Assembly: GCF_041928815.1 (NCBI RefSeq)
Contig: NZ_JBHFEI010000005.1
Location: 248,001 to 312,000 of the forward strand
DNA: 64,000 bases
DNA from: JBHFEI01 sp041928815
Lineage (GTDB): Bacteria; Pseudomonadota; Alphaproteobacteria; Rhizobiales; Rhizobiaceae
Direction: 5' to 3'
Positions 43,772 to 52,483 of the stretch are shown piece by piece. The notes below the pieces were generated by a model. That model ran no database searches. It had not been told where the DNA came from and saw nothing but the letters and a program-made list of their open reading frames with translations. The first letter of the stretch is position 1, and each line of letters opens with the position of its first letter. Made by a program: the position numbers and the translations under genes.

Positions 43772-44398
43772 ATGAACGGAGAGCGGCACATCGTTCCGGC
43801 GGGCACGGGGATGGCCTTCCGCCTGCGCCGGGGCCAGCAGGCGCGCATCCGCAACATCCACGGATCGCAGGTGGTCGACACCTGGATGCTCTCCGCGGAC
43901 GATCCCTTCGAATACGCCTCGATGGAACACACGCGCTCCGTCAACAGCAACATCTTCGTCGAGCGCGCGATGGCCTGCGTCAGCACCGTGCGCCGGCCGA
44001 TGGCGACGCTCGTCGAGGACACCTCGCCCGGCCGCCACGACACGCTGCTCTGCCCCTGCAACGCGGCCATCTACCGCGAACTGAAATGCGAGGGCTACCA
44101 TCGCAGCTGCACCGACAATTTCCACGAGGCGATCGGCGCGCTCGGCCTGACGTTGCCCTTCACGCCGGCCTCCCTCAACCTCTTCATGAACGTGCCCGTC
44201 GCCCCGGACGGCCGGGTCGACCGCGTGCCGCCGGCTTCGAAGCCCGGCGACCACGTGACGCTGAGGGCCGAGATGGACATCGTCCTCGTGCTGTCGGCCT
44301 GCCCGCAGGACGTGACGCCGATCAACGGTGCCGAACGCAGGCCGCGCGACATCGCCTGCGACATCCTCGACGCGTCCCCGGCGGAGGCGCGCCGATGA
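43772..44398 (+). CDS. DUF1989 protein (urea carboxylase-associated / CgdAB-like)
   Basis: 208-residue DUF1989 protein. 'RHIVPAGTGMAFRLRRGQQARI' and 'IHGSQVVDTWMLSADDPFEYASMEHTR' open the domain, and the Cys-rich 'LLCPCNAAIYRELKCEGYHRSCTDNF' holds candidate metal ligands. Members of this family form the two-subunit carboxyguanidine deiminase (CgdA/CgdB) of guanidine degradation, but here only one copy and no carboxylase is present, so another amidine or guanidino substrate is plausible. It is the first gene of the operon; ATG 43772 follows AAGGA. The stop overlaps the next start (ATGA). Confidence 0.85.
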   Translation: MNGERHIVPAGTGMAFRLRRGQQARIRNIHGSQVVDTWMLSADDPFEYASMEHTRSVNSNIFVERAMACVSTVRRPMATLVEDTSPGRHDTLLCPCNAAIYRELKCEGYHRSCTDNFHEAIGALGLTLPFTPASLNLFMNVPVAPDGRVDRVPPASKPGDHVTLRAEMDIVLVLSACPQDVTPINGAERRPRDIACDILDASPAEARR

Positions 44399-45204
44399 GT
44401 GCCGCCGGCCCGCTCCTCAGCCTGCGCGACATCCGCAAGAGTTTCGGCGAGAACGCCGTGCTGAAGGGCGTCTCGCTCGACGTCGAGGCCGGCGAGGTCG
44501 TCTCGATCATCGGCGCGAGCGGCTCGGGCAAGAGCACCTTCCTGCGGGCGATCAACGCGATGGAAATGCCGCAATCCGGCACGATGATCTTCGACGGCGC
44601 GGAATTCGACTTCTGCAGGGAGTCGCGCTTCTACCCGCAGCCCGCCCAGCTGCAGGCGCTGCGCAGCCGGATCGGCATGGTGTTCCAGAGCTACAATCTC
44701 TGGCCGCACATGACCGTCCTCGACAATGTCGTCTACGCGCCGATGCGGCTGCGCAAGCTCACGCGCCGCGCGGCGACCGAGGAGGCGGAGGCGCTGCTCG
44801 CGCGCATCGGCCTCCTGGAGAAGCGCGACACCTATCCGAACCGCCTGTCCGGCGGCCAGCAGCAGCGTGTCGCCATCGTCCGGGCGCTGGCGATGCGGCC
44901 GAAGCTGATGCTCTTCGACGAGGTGACCTCCGCGCTCGATCCCGAACTGGTGCACGAGGTTCTGGTGCTGATGGCCTCGCTCGCCGCCGAGGGCATGACG
45001 ATGCTGCTCGTCACCCACGAGATCGCCTTCGCCCGCGACGTGTCGAGCCGCGTGCTTTTCTTCGATCGCGGCGTCATCGCCGAGAGCGGCGACCCGGCGA
45101 GCGTGCTGCGCGCGCCGGAAAGCGACCGCCTGCGCCAGTTCCTGCACCGCATCCTGCGCGACGACCTCGTGCCGGGTGCGGCCGCCGGCAGGGGACCGCA
45201 CTGA
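44395..45204 (+). CDS. polar amino acid-type ABC transporter, ATP-binding subunit
   Basis: 269-residue ABC ATPase of the HisP/GlnQ class. Walker A is 'GASGSGKSTFLRAIN', the Q-loop 'MVFQSYNLWPHMTVLDNV', the signature 'RLSGGQQQRVAI', Walker B 'LMLFDEVTSALDPELV' and the switch His in 'LLVTHEI'. It couples ATP hydrolysis to uptake through the permease at 45204-45860 with the binding protein at 46879-47667. Both ends overlap neighbours (ATGA with DUF1989, TGATG with the permease), indicating tight co-translation. Confidence 0.95.
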   Translation: MSAAGPLLSLRDIRKSFGENAVLKGVSLDVEAGEVVSIIGASGSGKSTFLRAINAMEMPQSGTMIFDGAEFDFCRESRFYPQPAQLQALRSRIGMVFQSYNLWPHMTVLDNVVYAPMRLRKLTRRAATEEAEALLARIGLLEKRDTYPNRLSGGQQQRVAIVRALAMRPKLMLFDEVTSALDPELVHEVLVLMASLAAEGMTMLLVTHEIAFARDVSSRVLFFDRGVIAESGDPASVLRAPESDRLRQFLHRILRDDLVPGAAAGRGPH

Positions 45205-45860
45205 TGGAGCGGCTGATCGAAGAGACCGGCATCTACGGCCCCGGCTTCCTCCACGCGGCCTGGACCGTGCTCTGGCTGACCTTCGCCACCATCCTCGTCA
45301 GCTGGATCGCCGGCCTCGCCGCCGCCCTTGGCCACGCGTCGGCGAACCGGACCTTGCGCGCGATGGCCGGCTTCTACATCTGGTTCGTCCGCGGCACGCC
45401 GACGCTGATCCAGATCTTCATCATCTATTTCGGCCTGCCGCAGGTCGGAATCCGGCTGTCGCCCTTTGCCGCCGGCGTGCTGGCGCTCGGCATCAACAGC
45501 GGCGCCTACGTCGCCGAGATCATCCGCTCCGGCCTTTCCGCCATCCCGCGCGGCCAAACGGAATCGGCGCTGGCGCTCGGCTTCAGCCCGGCGGACACCA
45601 TGCGCGGCATCATCCTGCCGCAGGTCTTCCGCATCATCCTGCCCTCGCTCACCAACGAGGCGATTGCCACGCTGAAGAACACCTCGCTGCTGTCGACCAT
45701 CACCGTGGTCGAGTTGACGCTCTACGCCCAGACGCTGATCGCCGCGACCTTCCGCCCCTTCGACTTCTACATCGCCGTCGCGCTGATCTACCTGGTTCTG
45801 ACCACCATCCTGACCCAGCTCGCCGCCTTCCTGGAACGGCGCTACGCCGTCCAGCGCTGA
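45204..45860 (+). CDS. polar amino acid-type ABC transporter, permease
   Basis: 218-residue membrane subunit of the HisM/GlnP type with about five membrane helices. The N-terminal 'WTVLWLTFATILVSWIAGLAAALG' and 'WFVRGTPTLIQIFIIYFGLPQ' are typical, and the cytoplasmic EAA loop reads 'ESALALGFSPADTMRGIILPQ'. Only one permease gene is present, so the transporter probably uses a homodimer. It starts within the stop of the ATPase gene (TGATG). Confidence 0.94.
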   Translation: MERLIEETGIYGPGFLHAAWTVLWLTFATILVSWIAGLAAALGHASANRTLRAMAGFYIWFVRGTPTLIQIFIIYFGLPQVGIRLSPFAAGVLALGINSGAYVAEIIRSGLSAIPRGQTESALALGFSPADTMRGIILPQVFRIILPSLTNEAIATLKNTSLLSTITVVELTLYAQTLIAATFRPFDFYIAVALIYLVLTTILTQLAAFLERRYAVQR

Positions 45861-45878
45861 TCTTCACCGGGAACCGCC

Positions 45879-46850
45879 ATGTCCGTACTGCCGATCGACT
45901 CGCTTGAAACCCCCCGCTTCTGCGGCGTGCCGACCTTCATGCGCCTGCCGCAGGCAACGACCCTTGAAGGGCTCGACGCCGCCATCATCGGCCTGCCCTC
46001 CGATTCCGGCGCGCCGTTCCGCACCGGGGCCCGATTCGCGCCGAACGCGGTGCGTGCCATGTCGATCATGCTCCGGCCGATCAACCCCTATCGCGGCAAT
46101 CTCAACGTCTTCGAGGCGCTGCGCATGGCCGATGTCGGCGATGCCGCGGTGGTGCCGGGCTACGAGGTCGAATCGCTCGAGCGCATCGGGCAGTCGGTCG
46201 CCGCCCTCGTCGAGGCCGGCATCGTGCCCTGCGGCATCGGCGGCGACCATTCCGTGACGCTCGCCGAATTGCGGGCGGTCGCGGCCAGACACGGGCCGCT
46301 GGCACTGATCCAGTTCGATTCCCACAGCGACACCTGGGATAAATATTTCGCCGGCAAACAGTACAGCGCTGGCACGCCGTTCCGCCGCGCCGTCGAGGAG
46401 GGCATCGTCGATCCGCATCGCTCGATCCAGATCGGCCTGCGCGGATCGCTGTTCCGCGCCACCGACATCAGCCAGTCGATCGAGCTCGGCTACGACGTCG
46501 TCACCACCGACGAGATGTTCGAGATCGGCTTTGCCGCGCTCGCCGACCGGATCGCCGCGCGCACCGCCGGTCGCCCCGCCTTCCTCACCTTCGACATGGA
46601 CGTGATCGATCCCGCGGCCGCGCCGGGCGTGCAGACGCCGGAATCCGGCGGGCCGACGGCGCGCGAGACGCTGAAGCTCCTGCGCGCGCTGCATGGCATC
46701 AACCTCGTCGGCTGCGACGTCGTCGAGGTGAACCCGCTCTATGACGGGCCCGGCCAGATCACCGCGCTGCTCGCCGCCACCGTCATGGCCGAGCTTCTCG
46801 CCCTCCTCGCTTCCGGGCGGTCCCGAGCCGTCCGGCCGCATGCAGAATGA
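45879..46850 (+). CDS. ureohydrolase (arginase/agmatinase family)
   Basis: 323-residue binuclear manganese ureohydrolase that would release urea from a guanidino compound. All six metal ligands are visible: His124 ('GGDHS'), Asp147/His149/Asp151 ('FDSHSDTWD') and Asp239/Asp241 ('TFDMDVIDP'). The usual DAHxD reads DSHSD here. The organisation is closer to agmatinase, guanidinobutyrase and guanidinopropionase than to arginase. It lies between permease and binding-protein genes, so its substrate is probably the transported compound or a derivative. Confidence 0.93.
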   Translation: MSVLPIDSLETPRFCGVPTFMRLPQATTLEGLDAAIIGLPSDSGAPFRTGARFAPNAVRAMSIMLRPINPYRGNLNVFEALRMADVGDAAVVPGYEVESLERIGQSVAALVEAGIVPCGIGGDHSVTLAELRAVAARHGPLALIQFDSHSDTWDKYFAGKQYSAGTPFRRAVEEGIVDPHRSIQIGLRGSLFRATDISQSIELGYDVVTTDEMFEIGFAALADRIAARTAGRPAFLTFDMDVIDPAAAPGVQTPESGGPTARETLKLLRALHGINLVGCDVVEVNPLYDGPGQITALLAATVMAELLALLASGRSRAVRPHAE

Positions 46851-46878
46851 CGACAGACAACAACAAGGGAACAGACAG

Positions 46879-47667
46879 ATGACACTGAAGACATTCGCCT
46901 TCGCGCTCGCGGCCCTTGCCGCCGCAGCCCTTTCCTCCGCCGCCGCGGCCGCCGACCTCGAACTCCTCGAGGCCGGAAAGCTCCAGGTCGCGACCGAGGG
47001 TACCTATCCGCCCTTCAGCATGCGCGCGCCGGACGGCACGCTGGACGGGCTGGAGATCCGCGTGATGAAGGAGGTGGCGAAGCGCCTCGACCTCGAATAC
47101 GTGCCCGTGCTGATCAAATGGGATTCGCTGCTCGTCGGGCTCGAGGCCGACCAGTATGACGTGATCAGCGCCGCGATGGACATCACCGAGAAGCGCCAGC
47201 AGCAGGTCGCCTTCGCCGACGGCTGGCTGGAATCGGGCGGCCGGGTCGTCGTCGGCACGGGGTCCGACATCAAGAGCGCCGCCGACCTCAAGGGCCGCAC
47301 GGTCGGCGCGCTGGTCGCCTCCAGCTGGACGGCGATCGCCGAGGAGAAGGGCGCGACGGTCAAGGGCTACAAGGCGGAATCGGACGCGATGCAGGATCTC
47401 GTCAACGGCAATGTCGACGCCGTCATCACCGACGCGATCGCCGCCGCCTATGCGATCAAGACCGCGAACATGCCGCTGAAGATGACCGACGACTATGTCA
47501 GCCACGTGCAGAAGGGCTTTCCCTTCAAGAAGGGCAAGCCGAACCTCGTGGCCGCCGTAAACAAGGCGCTCGCCGACATGACGGCGGACGGCACCTATGC
47601 GACGCTGACCACCGATCTGATCGGCATCGATCCGGCGCCGAAGGAACCGATCCGGACGATCGAATAA
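46879..47667 (+). CDS. periplasmic binding protein of the amino acid-type ABC transporter
   Basis: 262-residue family 3 solute-binding protein with a signal peptide ('FAFALAALAAAALSSAAAA', cleavage near residue 25). Mature sequence 'GKLQVATEGTYPPFSMRAPDG' and 'LEADQYDVISAAMDITEKRQQ' are the hallmark ligand-pocket strands. The Asp/Arg pair normally binding the alpha-amino acid is only partly recognisable ('AMDITEKR'), so a modified amino acid is possible. ATG 46879 follows AAGGGA. A stem-loop follows the stop and may stabilise this transcript segment for higher expression. Confidence 0.94.
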   Translation: MTLKTFAFALAALAAAALSSAAAAADLELLEAGKLQVATEGTYPPFSMRAPDGTLDGLEIRVMKEVAKRLDLEYVPVLIKWDSLLVGLEADQYDVISAAMDITEKRQQQVAFADGWLESGGRVVVGTGSDIKSAADLKGRTVGALVASSWTAIAEEKGATVKGYKAESDAMQDLVNGNVDAVITDAIAAAYAIKTANMPLKMTDDYVSHVQKGFPFKKGKPNLVAAVNKALADMTADGTYATLTTDLIGIDPAPKEPIRTIE

Positions 47668-47681
47668 GGGCTGACCAGGGG

Positions 47682-47707
47682 CCCGGGCATCGCTATGGGT
47701 GCCCGGG
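47682..47707 (+). terminator. intercistronic stem-loop after the binding-protein gene
   Basis: CCCGGGCA (47682-47689) pairs perfectly with TGCCCGGG (47700-47707), 14 bases beyond the stop; no U-tract. Such hairpins usually protect the upstream mRNA or attenuate readthrough, here into the gntR gene. Confidence 0.6.
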
Positions 47708-47729
47708 GATGACGGAACGGGAGAGACGC

Positions 47730-48407
47730 ATGGCAAGCCCCGGCGACACGGCACCGGAGATCTTCGGTGACGAGAAGGTGAGCAGCCTCGGCGAAATGGC
47801 CTATGAGCGCCTGCTCGACATGATGATCCGCCGGGAACTGGCGGTCAACACGGTGCTGCAGGAACGCCCGCTCGCCGAGTTCCTGAAGATCTCGCGCACG
47901 CCGCTGCGCCACGCGCTGAACCGGCTGGAGAACGAGGGCTTTCTCGACCGCACGCCGGGCCGCGCCCTGGTGGTCAAGGCCTTCTCCACCCGCGAGCTGA
48001 TCGAGACGCTGCATGTGCGCGCCGTCCTCGAGATGGAGGCGACGCGGCTTTCGATCGGCCGCATCCCGCCCGCCGAGCTCGACGCCAGCGAACGCGACAT
48101 CATCCTGCTGCTCGCCAGCGACACGCCGACCGCCGAGGACGACTGGCGCATCGACAGCCGCTTCCACGGCATGATCGCGCAGTACAGCGGCAATGCCGTC
48201 CTCGCCGGCATGATCGAGACGCTGCGGCTGAAGACGCACATGTTCAACATGTTCCGCGTGCCGGAACGTTTCGAGGTCGGCCATCGCGAACATCTCGCCA
48301 TCATCGACGCGCTGCGGCGCGGCGACGCGGAGGCGGCCAGAAACGGCATCCGCGGCCATATCGACAATGTGAAGACCAGCATCATCGACAAGCTGAGCGA
48401 GATCTGA
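47730..48407 (+). CDS. GntR family transcriptional regulator (FCD domain)
   Basis: 225-residue FadR-subfamily regulator. The winged helix occupies about residues 15-75 ('LAEFLKISRTPLRHALNRLE' is the recognition region). The all-helical FCD ligand domain holds the usual metal-site residues: Asp/His in 'DSRFHGMI', His in 'GHREHLAII' and His in 'IRGHIDN'. ATG 47730 has GGGAG 7 bases upstream and is preferred to ATG 47709. Lying inside the transporter operon, it is the natural candidate for binding the GGTATACC palindromes at 43651, 49770 and 55778 and sensing a pathway intermediate. Confidence 0.93.
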   Translation: MASPGDTAPEIFGDEKVSSLGEMAYERLLDMMIRRELAVNTVLQERPLAEFLKISRTPLRHALNRLENEGFLDRTPGRALVVKAFSTRELIETLHVRAVLEMEATRLSIGRIPPAELDASERDIILLLASDTPTAEDDWRIDSRFHGMIAQYSGNAVLAGMIETLRLKTHMFNMFRVPERFEVGHREHLAIIDALRRGDAEAARNGIRGHIDNVKTSIIDKLSEI

Positions 48408-48449
48408 TCAGCCCGTTTCCGCCTGAACTCCATGACAAGGACAAGCCCC

Positions 48450-48863
48450 ATGCGCTCGCTCTTCCACCTCGCCTACCACGTCAACGACCTCGACGACTGC
48501 CGCCGCTTCTATGGCGGCGTGCTCGGCTGCGAGGAAGGCCGCAGCACCGACACCTGGGTCGATTTCGACTTTTTCGGCCACCAGATCTCGCTGCATCTCG
48601 GCACGCCGTTCGAGACCACCCGCACCGGCAAGGTCGGCGACCACCTGGTGATGATGCCCCATCTCGGCGTGGTGCTGCCGCTTAACGACTGGTTCGCGCT
48701 GGCGGCGCGTCTGGAGGAGGCGGGGATCGCCTTCGACATTCCTCCCGTCGTCCGCTTCGAGGGCGAGCCCGGCGAGCAGCGCACCATGTTCTTCTTCGAT
48801 CCGAGCGGCAACCCGATCGAGGTGAAGGGTTTCAAGGATTTCGACGGCGTCTTCGCCAGGTAG
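48450..48863 (+). CDS. VOC (glyoxalase/dioxygenase superfamily) protein
   Basis: 137-residue vicinal-oxygen-chelate protein: 'LFHLAYHVNDLDDCRRFYGG' at the N-terminus with a first metal His, 'ISLHLGTPFE' with a second, and Glu in 'GNPIEVKGF' near the C-terminus. The second ligand of the fourth strand is less clear. It is the last gene of the GGTATACC operon 1 and may act on an oxo-acid or aldehyde intermediate. ATG 48450 begins the conserved fold; 48432 is an in-frame alternative. Confidence 0.85.
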   Translation: MRSLFHLAYHVNDLDDCRRFYGGVLGCEEGRSTDTWVDFDFFGHQISLHLGTPFETTRTGKVGDHLVMMPHLGVVLPLNDWFALAARLEEAGIAFDIPPVVRFEGEPGEQRTMFFFDPSGNPIEVKGFKDFDGVFAR

Positions 48864-48932
48864 GCCGGTCCGGTGAAGGGGAAACCTCCGAGCATCCCGG
48901 CCGCCCGACGGCCCTGCCTCGCCGGCGCTGGC

Positions 48933-49685
48933 CTACGCCTCTTCGCATTCGGCGCAGATCTCGCCCTTCTCGCTCAGCGCATCGAGGCGCCGGGCCTCGG
49001 CGGGACCGACCGGATGGAAGCGGATGCGGTCGCCGGCCTCGAAGACGAAGGGCATCTCTCTCCGCGTGTCGAAGCTTTTCAGCGGCGTCCGGCCGAGATA
49101 GCGCCAGCCGCTCGGCGAGGCGACGGAATTGACCGAGGCCTGCATGCCGCCGATGCCGATGCCGCCGGCCGGCGTCAGCTGGCGCGGCACCTTCAGCCGC
49201 GGCGTGTGCAGGATCTCCGGCAGGCCGCCGAGATAGGCGAAGCCGGGCGTGAAGCCGATCATGTAGACCTGGTAGGTGGCGCCGGAATGAAGGGCGACGA
49301 GTTCGTCCGTCGTGATCCCCTTCATCTGCGCCATCGCCTCGAAATCGAGGCCGGCCTCATGGCCGTAGAGCACCGGCACGTGCCAGAGGCGGGCCGCCTC
49401 ACGCCCCGCCTCGATCGTCCGGTTGAGCTCGACCAAGCGGCGGCCGAGATCGGCGCCGCGCGTCACTTCCGGATCGTAGCAGACGATCAGCGAGCGGTAG
49501 GTCGGCGCCGTCTCGACGATGCCGGCGACCGGCCTTCGCGCCAGCGCGCGGTCGAGCGCGACCACGCGGGCATTGATCTCCGGGTCGATCGCCGTGCCGA
49601 ATTCGAGGACGATCGCCTGGTCGCCCGCCGGCAGCACCACCGGATCATCCGCCGAACTCGCCGCCTGTCCGCCCGCCCGCTGCAT
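48933..49685 (-). CDS. pxpB: 5-oxoprolinase subunit PxpB
   Basis: About 250-residue KipI/AHS1-type subunit of the ATP-dependent 5-oxoprolinase PxpABC. Signatures include 'LPAGDQAIVLEFG' near the N-terminus, 'YMIGFTPGFAYLGGLPEIL' and 'PRQLTPAGGIGIGG', both hallmark segments, and 'SPSGWRYLGRTPLKSFDT'. Start is ambiguous: ATG 49685 gives a family-like length; ATG 49754 would add 23 residues and lie 13 bases from operator 2. It is transcribed alone, divergently from pxpA, with the GGTATACC motif between them. Confidence 0.9.
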   Translation of the reverse strand: MQRAGGQAASSADDPVVLPAGDQAIVLEFGTAIDPEINARVVALDRALARRPVAGIVETAPTYRSLIVCYDPEVTRGADLGRRLVELNRTIEAGREAARLWHVPVLYGHEAGLDFEAMAQMKGITTDELVALHSGATYQVYMIGFTPGFAYLGGLPEILHTPRLKVPRQLTPAGGIGIGGMQASVNSVASPSGWRYLGRTPLKSFDTRREMPFVFEAGDRIRFHPVGPAEARRLDALSEKGEICAECEEA

Positions 49686-49767
49686 CCCCGTCTCGCCTCC
49701 GCTCGTGTCCACATGTCGCCCGACCTGCCGCAGCAGGCGGATATCCTCTCGCATAGCACAGGCGCTC

Positions 49768-49781
49768 TTGGTATACCCGAG
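49768..49781. promoter_or_regulatory. GGTATACC operator 2 (between pxpB and pxpA)
   Basis: TTGGTATACCCGAG, reverse complement CTCGGGTATACCAA, with core at 49770-49777. It lies in the divergent pxpB/pxpA promoter region and could regulate both directions. It shares the eight-base palindrome and part of the flanks with operators 1 and 3. Confidence 0.65.
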
Positions 49782-49843
49782 GTATTTCCAGAAAACCGGG
49801 GCTTCCTGCCGGTCCCACCCGTCGCGACGGGAATGGTTTCACC

Positions 49844-50650
49844 ATGACGGCCAGCATCGACCTCAACTGCGACATGGGCGAATCCTTCGGCGCTCACCGG
49901 ATCGGCGACGACGCGGCGATGATGCCGCTGATCACGAGCGCCAATGTCGCCTGCGGCTTCCATGGCGGCGATCCGCCGGTCATCGGCGCGACGCTCGCCC
50001 TGGCGAAGGCGGCAGGCGTCGCCGTCGGCGCCCATCCCTCCTTCATGGACCTCTACGGTTTCGGCCGCCGCAGGATCATGGGCGAGCGCCCGGAGGATCT
50101 CAAGGCGCAGCTCGTCTACCAGATCGGCGCGGTGAAGGTGATGGCCGACAGCCTCGGCTGGCCGATCACCCATGTGAAGACCCACGGTGCGCTCGGCAAC
50201 ATGGCGGCGGAAGATCCGGCGCTCGCCGCCGTCTGCGTCGGCGCGCTCCGCGCCGTCGACCCGACGCTGGCGCTGGTGGCCATGCCCTATTCCGCCCTGA
50301 TGCGGGCGGCGGAGGCGGCCGGCGTCACCGTCGTCTGCGAGGTCTATGCCGACCGGCGCTATGCCGATAACGGCATGCTGATGCCGCGCGGGCTCGCCGG
50401 CGCGGTGATCCACGATCCCGAGGAAAGCCTGCGCCAGGTGCTGTCGATGGTGCTCGACGGCCATGTCCCCACGGTCGGCGGCAAAAGGCTGCCGGTCAGC
50501 GCCGACACGCTCTGCATCCATGGCGACACGCAAGGGGCGGTGGACATCGCCCGCCGGCTGCGCGACAAGCTCGACGCGGCCGGTATCGCCGTCCGTCCCT
50601 TCCGCCTCCCGTTTCACCCTTCCCCGGAGGATCGCCCATGCAGCGCCTGA
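49844..50650 (+). CDS. pxpA: 5-oxoprolinase subunit PxpA (LamB/YcsF family)
   Basis: 268-residue LamB/YcsF protein, the PxpA subunit that with PxpB and PxpC cleaves 5-oxoproline to glutamate using ATP. Motifs are 'SIDLNCDMGESFG' at the N-terminus, 'NVACGFHGGDP', 'GAHPSFMDLYGFGRR', 'HVKTHGALGNMAAED' and the C-terminal 'DTLCIHGDTQGAVDIAR', a complete set of metal/polar residues. It is the first gene of a + strand unit with the hydroxyacid dehydrogenase and transaminase genes, overlapping the next gene by 13 bases. Confidence 0.95.
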   Translation: MTASIDLNCDMGESFGAHRIGDDAAMMPLITSANVACGFHGGDPPVIGATLALAKAAGVAVGAHPSFMDLYGFGRRRIMGERPEDLKAQLVYQIGAVKVMADSLGWPITHVKTHGALGNMAAEDPALAAVCVGALRAVDPTLALVAMPYSALMRAAEAAGVTVVCEVYADRRYADNGMLMPRGLAGAVIHDPEESLRQVLSMVLDGHVPTVGGKRLPVSADTLCIHGDTQGAVDIARRLRDKLDAAGIAVRPFRLPFHPSPEDRPCSA

Positions 50651-51582
50651 TCGCCCTCGTCACCCGCGCCGGCGCGGAGGCGGAAAACGCCTGGCTCGAC
50701 CGGCTCCGCCCGGCGCTGCCGGACGAAACCATCGTCCCGTTCCGCGACCTTGATGTGGCTGCGCGGGCGCGCGTCGACATCGCCATCGTCGCCAATCCCG
50801 ACCCGGCCGAGGTTTCGGCCCTGCCGAACCTCGTCTGGATCCACAGCCTCTGGGCCGGCGTCGAGCGGCTGGTGCTGGAGCTCGCCGACCTGCCTGTGCC
50901 GATCGTCCGCCTGGTCGATCCGCAGCTGAGCGCGACGATGGCGGAGGCGGTGCTGGCCTGGACCTATTACCTCTTCCGCGACATGCCGGACTATGCCCGC
51001 CAGCAGCGGGAGCGGCGCTGGAACCCGCTGCCCTACCGCCGCGCCGGCGACACGACGGTGTCCCTGCTCGGGCTCGGCACGCTCGGGGCCGCCGCCGCCG
51101 GCCGGCTGATCGAGGCCGGCTTCCGGGTGCAGGGCTGGAGCCGGACGGAAAAACACCTCGACGGCGTCGCCGCCTTTTCGGGCGAGGAGGGCCTCAAGGC
51201 GATGCTGTCCTCGACGGACATCCTCGTCTGCCTGCTGCCGCTGACGGCGCAGACGCGCGGCCGCGTCGACGGCGCCGTGCTGCGGCACCTGCCAAAAGGC
51301 GCCTGCCTGATCAATTTCGCCCGCGGGCCGGTCTTGGTCGCGCCGGACCTGATCGCAGCCCTCGACGCCGGCACGCTCAGGCATGCCGTGCTCGACGTCT
51401 TCGACGTGGAGCCGCTGCCGGCCGACGATCCGTTCTGGGCGCATCCTTCCGTGACCGTCCTGCCGCACATCTCCGCCCCGACCGACCGCGACACGGCGGC
51501 GGCGATCGTCGCCGGAAACATCCGTGCGTTCCGCGCCACCGGATCCCTTCCCGCCACCGTCGACCGCCGGCGCGGCTATTGA
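50638..51582 (+). CDS. 2-hydroxyacid dehydrogenase (GhrA-like)
   Basis: 314-residue NAD(P)-dependent D-2-hydroxyacid dehydrogenase of the glyoxylate/hydroxypyruvate reductase A type. The nucleotide fold begins 'TTVSLLGLGTLGAAAAGRL' (GxGxxG) near residue 140 and 'GWSRTEKH' (the Arg after strand 2 suggests NADPH). The catalytic Arg is in 'LINFARGPVL', Glu in 'DVFDVEPL' and His in 'VTVLPHISAPT'. It is placed between pxpA and the D-amino-acid transaminase, so it may reduce the oxo acid made by that enzyme. It overlaps pxpA by 13 bases. Confidence 0.92.
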   Translation: MQRLIALVTRAGAEAENAWLDRLRPALPDETIVPFRDLDVAARARVDIAIVANPDPAEVSALPNLVWIHSLWAGVERLVLELADLPVPIVRLVDPQLSATMAEAVLAWTYYLFRDMPDYARQQRERRWNPLPYRRAGDTTVSLLGLGTLGAAAAGRLIEAGFRVQGWSRTEKHLDGVAAFSGEEGLKAMLSSTDILVCLLPLTAQTRGRVDGAVLRHLPKGACLINFARGPVLVAPDLIAALDAGTLRHAVLDVFDVEPLPADDPFWAHPSVTVLPHISAPTDRDTAAAIVAGNIRAFRATGSLPATVDRRRGY

Positions 51583-51613
51583 CCGTTTCGATCCCACCTC
51601 AGGAATGACCGAC

Positions 51614-52483
51614 ATGAGCAGCACCGAACGCATCGTCTATGTCAACGGCGACTACTGCGCCGAATCGCAGGCGAGGATCTCCATCTTCGATCGCGGCAAC
51701 CTCTTCGCCGACGCCGTCTACGAGGTGACCTGCGTGCTCGACGGCAGGCTCGTCGATTTCGACGGTCACATGGCCCGGCTGCAACGCTCCTTCGAGGCGC
51801 TGTCGATGACGCCGGCCGGCGTCGACCGCGAGACGCTGCTCTCGATCCACCGGCAGCTCGTGGACCGCAACGGCCTTAAGGAAGGCCTGATCTACCTGCA
51901 GGTCTCGCGCGGCGTCGCCGACCGCGACTTCGCCTTCCCGCCGGCCGCGACGCCGCCCGGCATCCTCCTCTTCACGCAGGAAAAGGTGGTGATCGACAGC
52001 CCGCTTGCCCGGCGCGGCCTTTCGGTGATCAGCCTGCCCGACATCCGCTGGGGTCGGCGCGACATCAAGACGGTGCAGCTCCTCTATCCCTCGCTCGCCA
52101 AGCAGGAAGCGGTGAAGGCCGGCGCCGACGATGCCTTCCTCGTCGAGGACGGCGTCGTCACCGAGGCGTCCTCCGCCAATGCCTGGATCGTCACCGGCGA
52201 CCGGACCCTCGTCACCCGGCCGCTGTCGAACGCGATCCTGCACGGCATCACCCGCAAGGCGGTCCTGCATTTCGTCGGTGAAGCCGGCTACCGGCTGGAG
52301 GAGCGCGCCTTCACCCTTGACGAGGCGAAGGCGGCCGCCGAGGCCTTCATCACCTCCGCCACCTCCTTCGTCACCGCCGTCACCCGCATCGACGGCACGC
52401 CGGTCGGCGACGGGACGATCGGCCCGGTCGCCGGCAGGCTGCGCGAGATCTATATCGGGCGGGCGCGCGGCGCGGCGATCTGA
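51614..52483 (+). CDS. D-amino-acid transaminase (PLP fold type IV)
   Basis: 289-residue fold-IV aminotransferase that interconverts D-amino acids and 2-oxo acids. PLP-binding Lys152 is in 'WGRRDIKTVQLL', the phosphate/cofactor Glu184 in 'VVTEASSANAWIV', and the N-terminal 'RISIFDRGNLFADAVYEV' with 'YLQVSRGVADRDFAFP' matches D-amino-acid transaminases (Dat) rather than branched-chain ones. ATG 51614 has AGGAA 8 bases upstream. Its 3' end overlaps the convergent carbamoylase gene by 34 bases, an arrangement that could let the two transcripts influence each other. Confidence 0.93.
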   Translation: MSSTERIVYVNGDYCAESQARISIFDRGNLFADAVYEVTCVLDGRLVDFDGHMARLQRSFEALSMTPAGVDRETLLSIHRQLVDRNGLKEGLIYLQVSRGVADRDFAFPPAATPPGILLFTQEKVVIDSPLARRGLSVISLPDIRWGRRDIKTVQLLYPSLAKQEAVKAGADDAFLVEDGVVTEASSANAWIVTGDRTLVTRPLSNAILHGITRKAVLHFVGEAGYRLEERAFTLDEAKAAAEAFITSATSFVTAVTRIDGTPVGDGTIGPVAGRLREIYIGRARGAAI

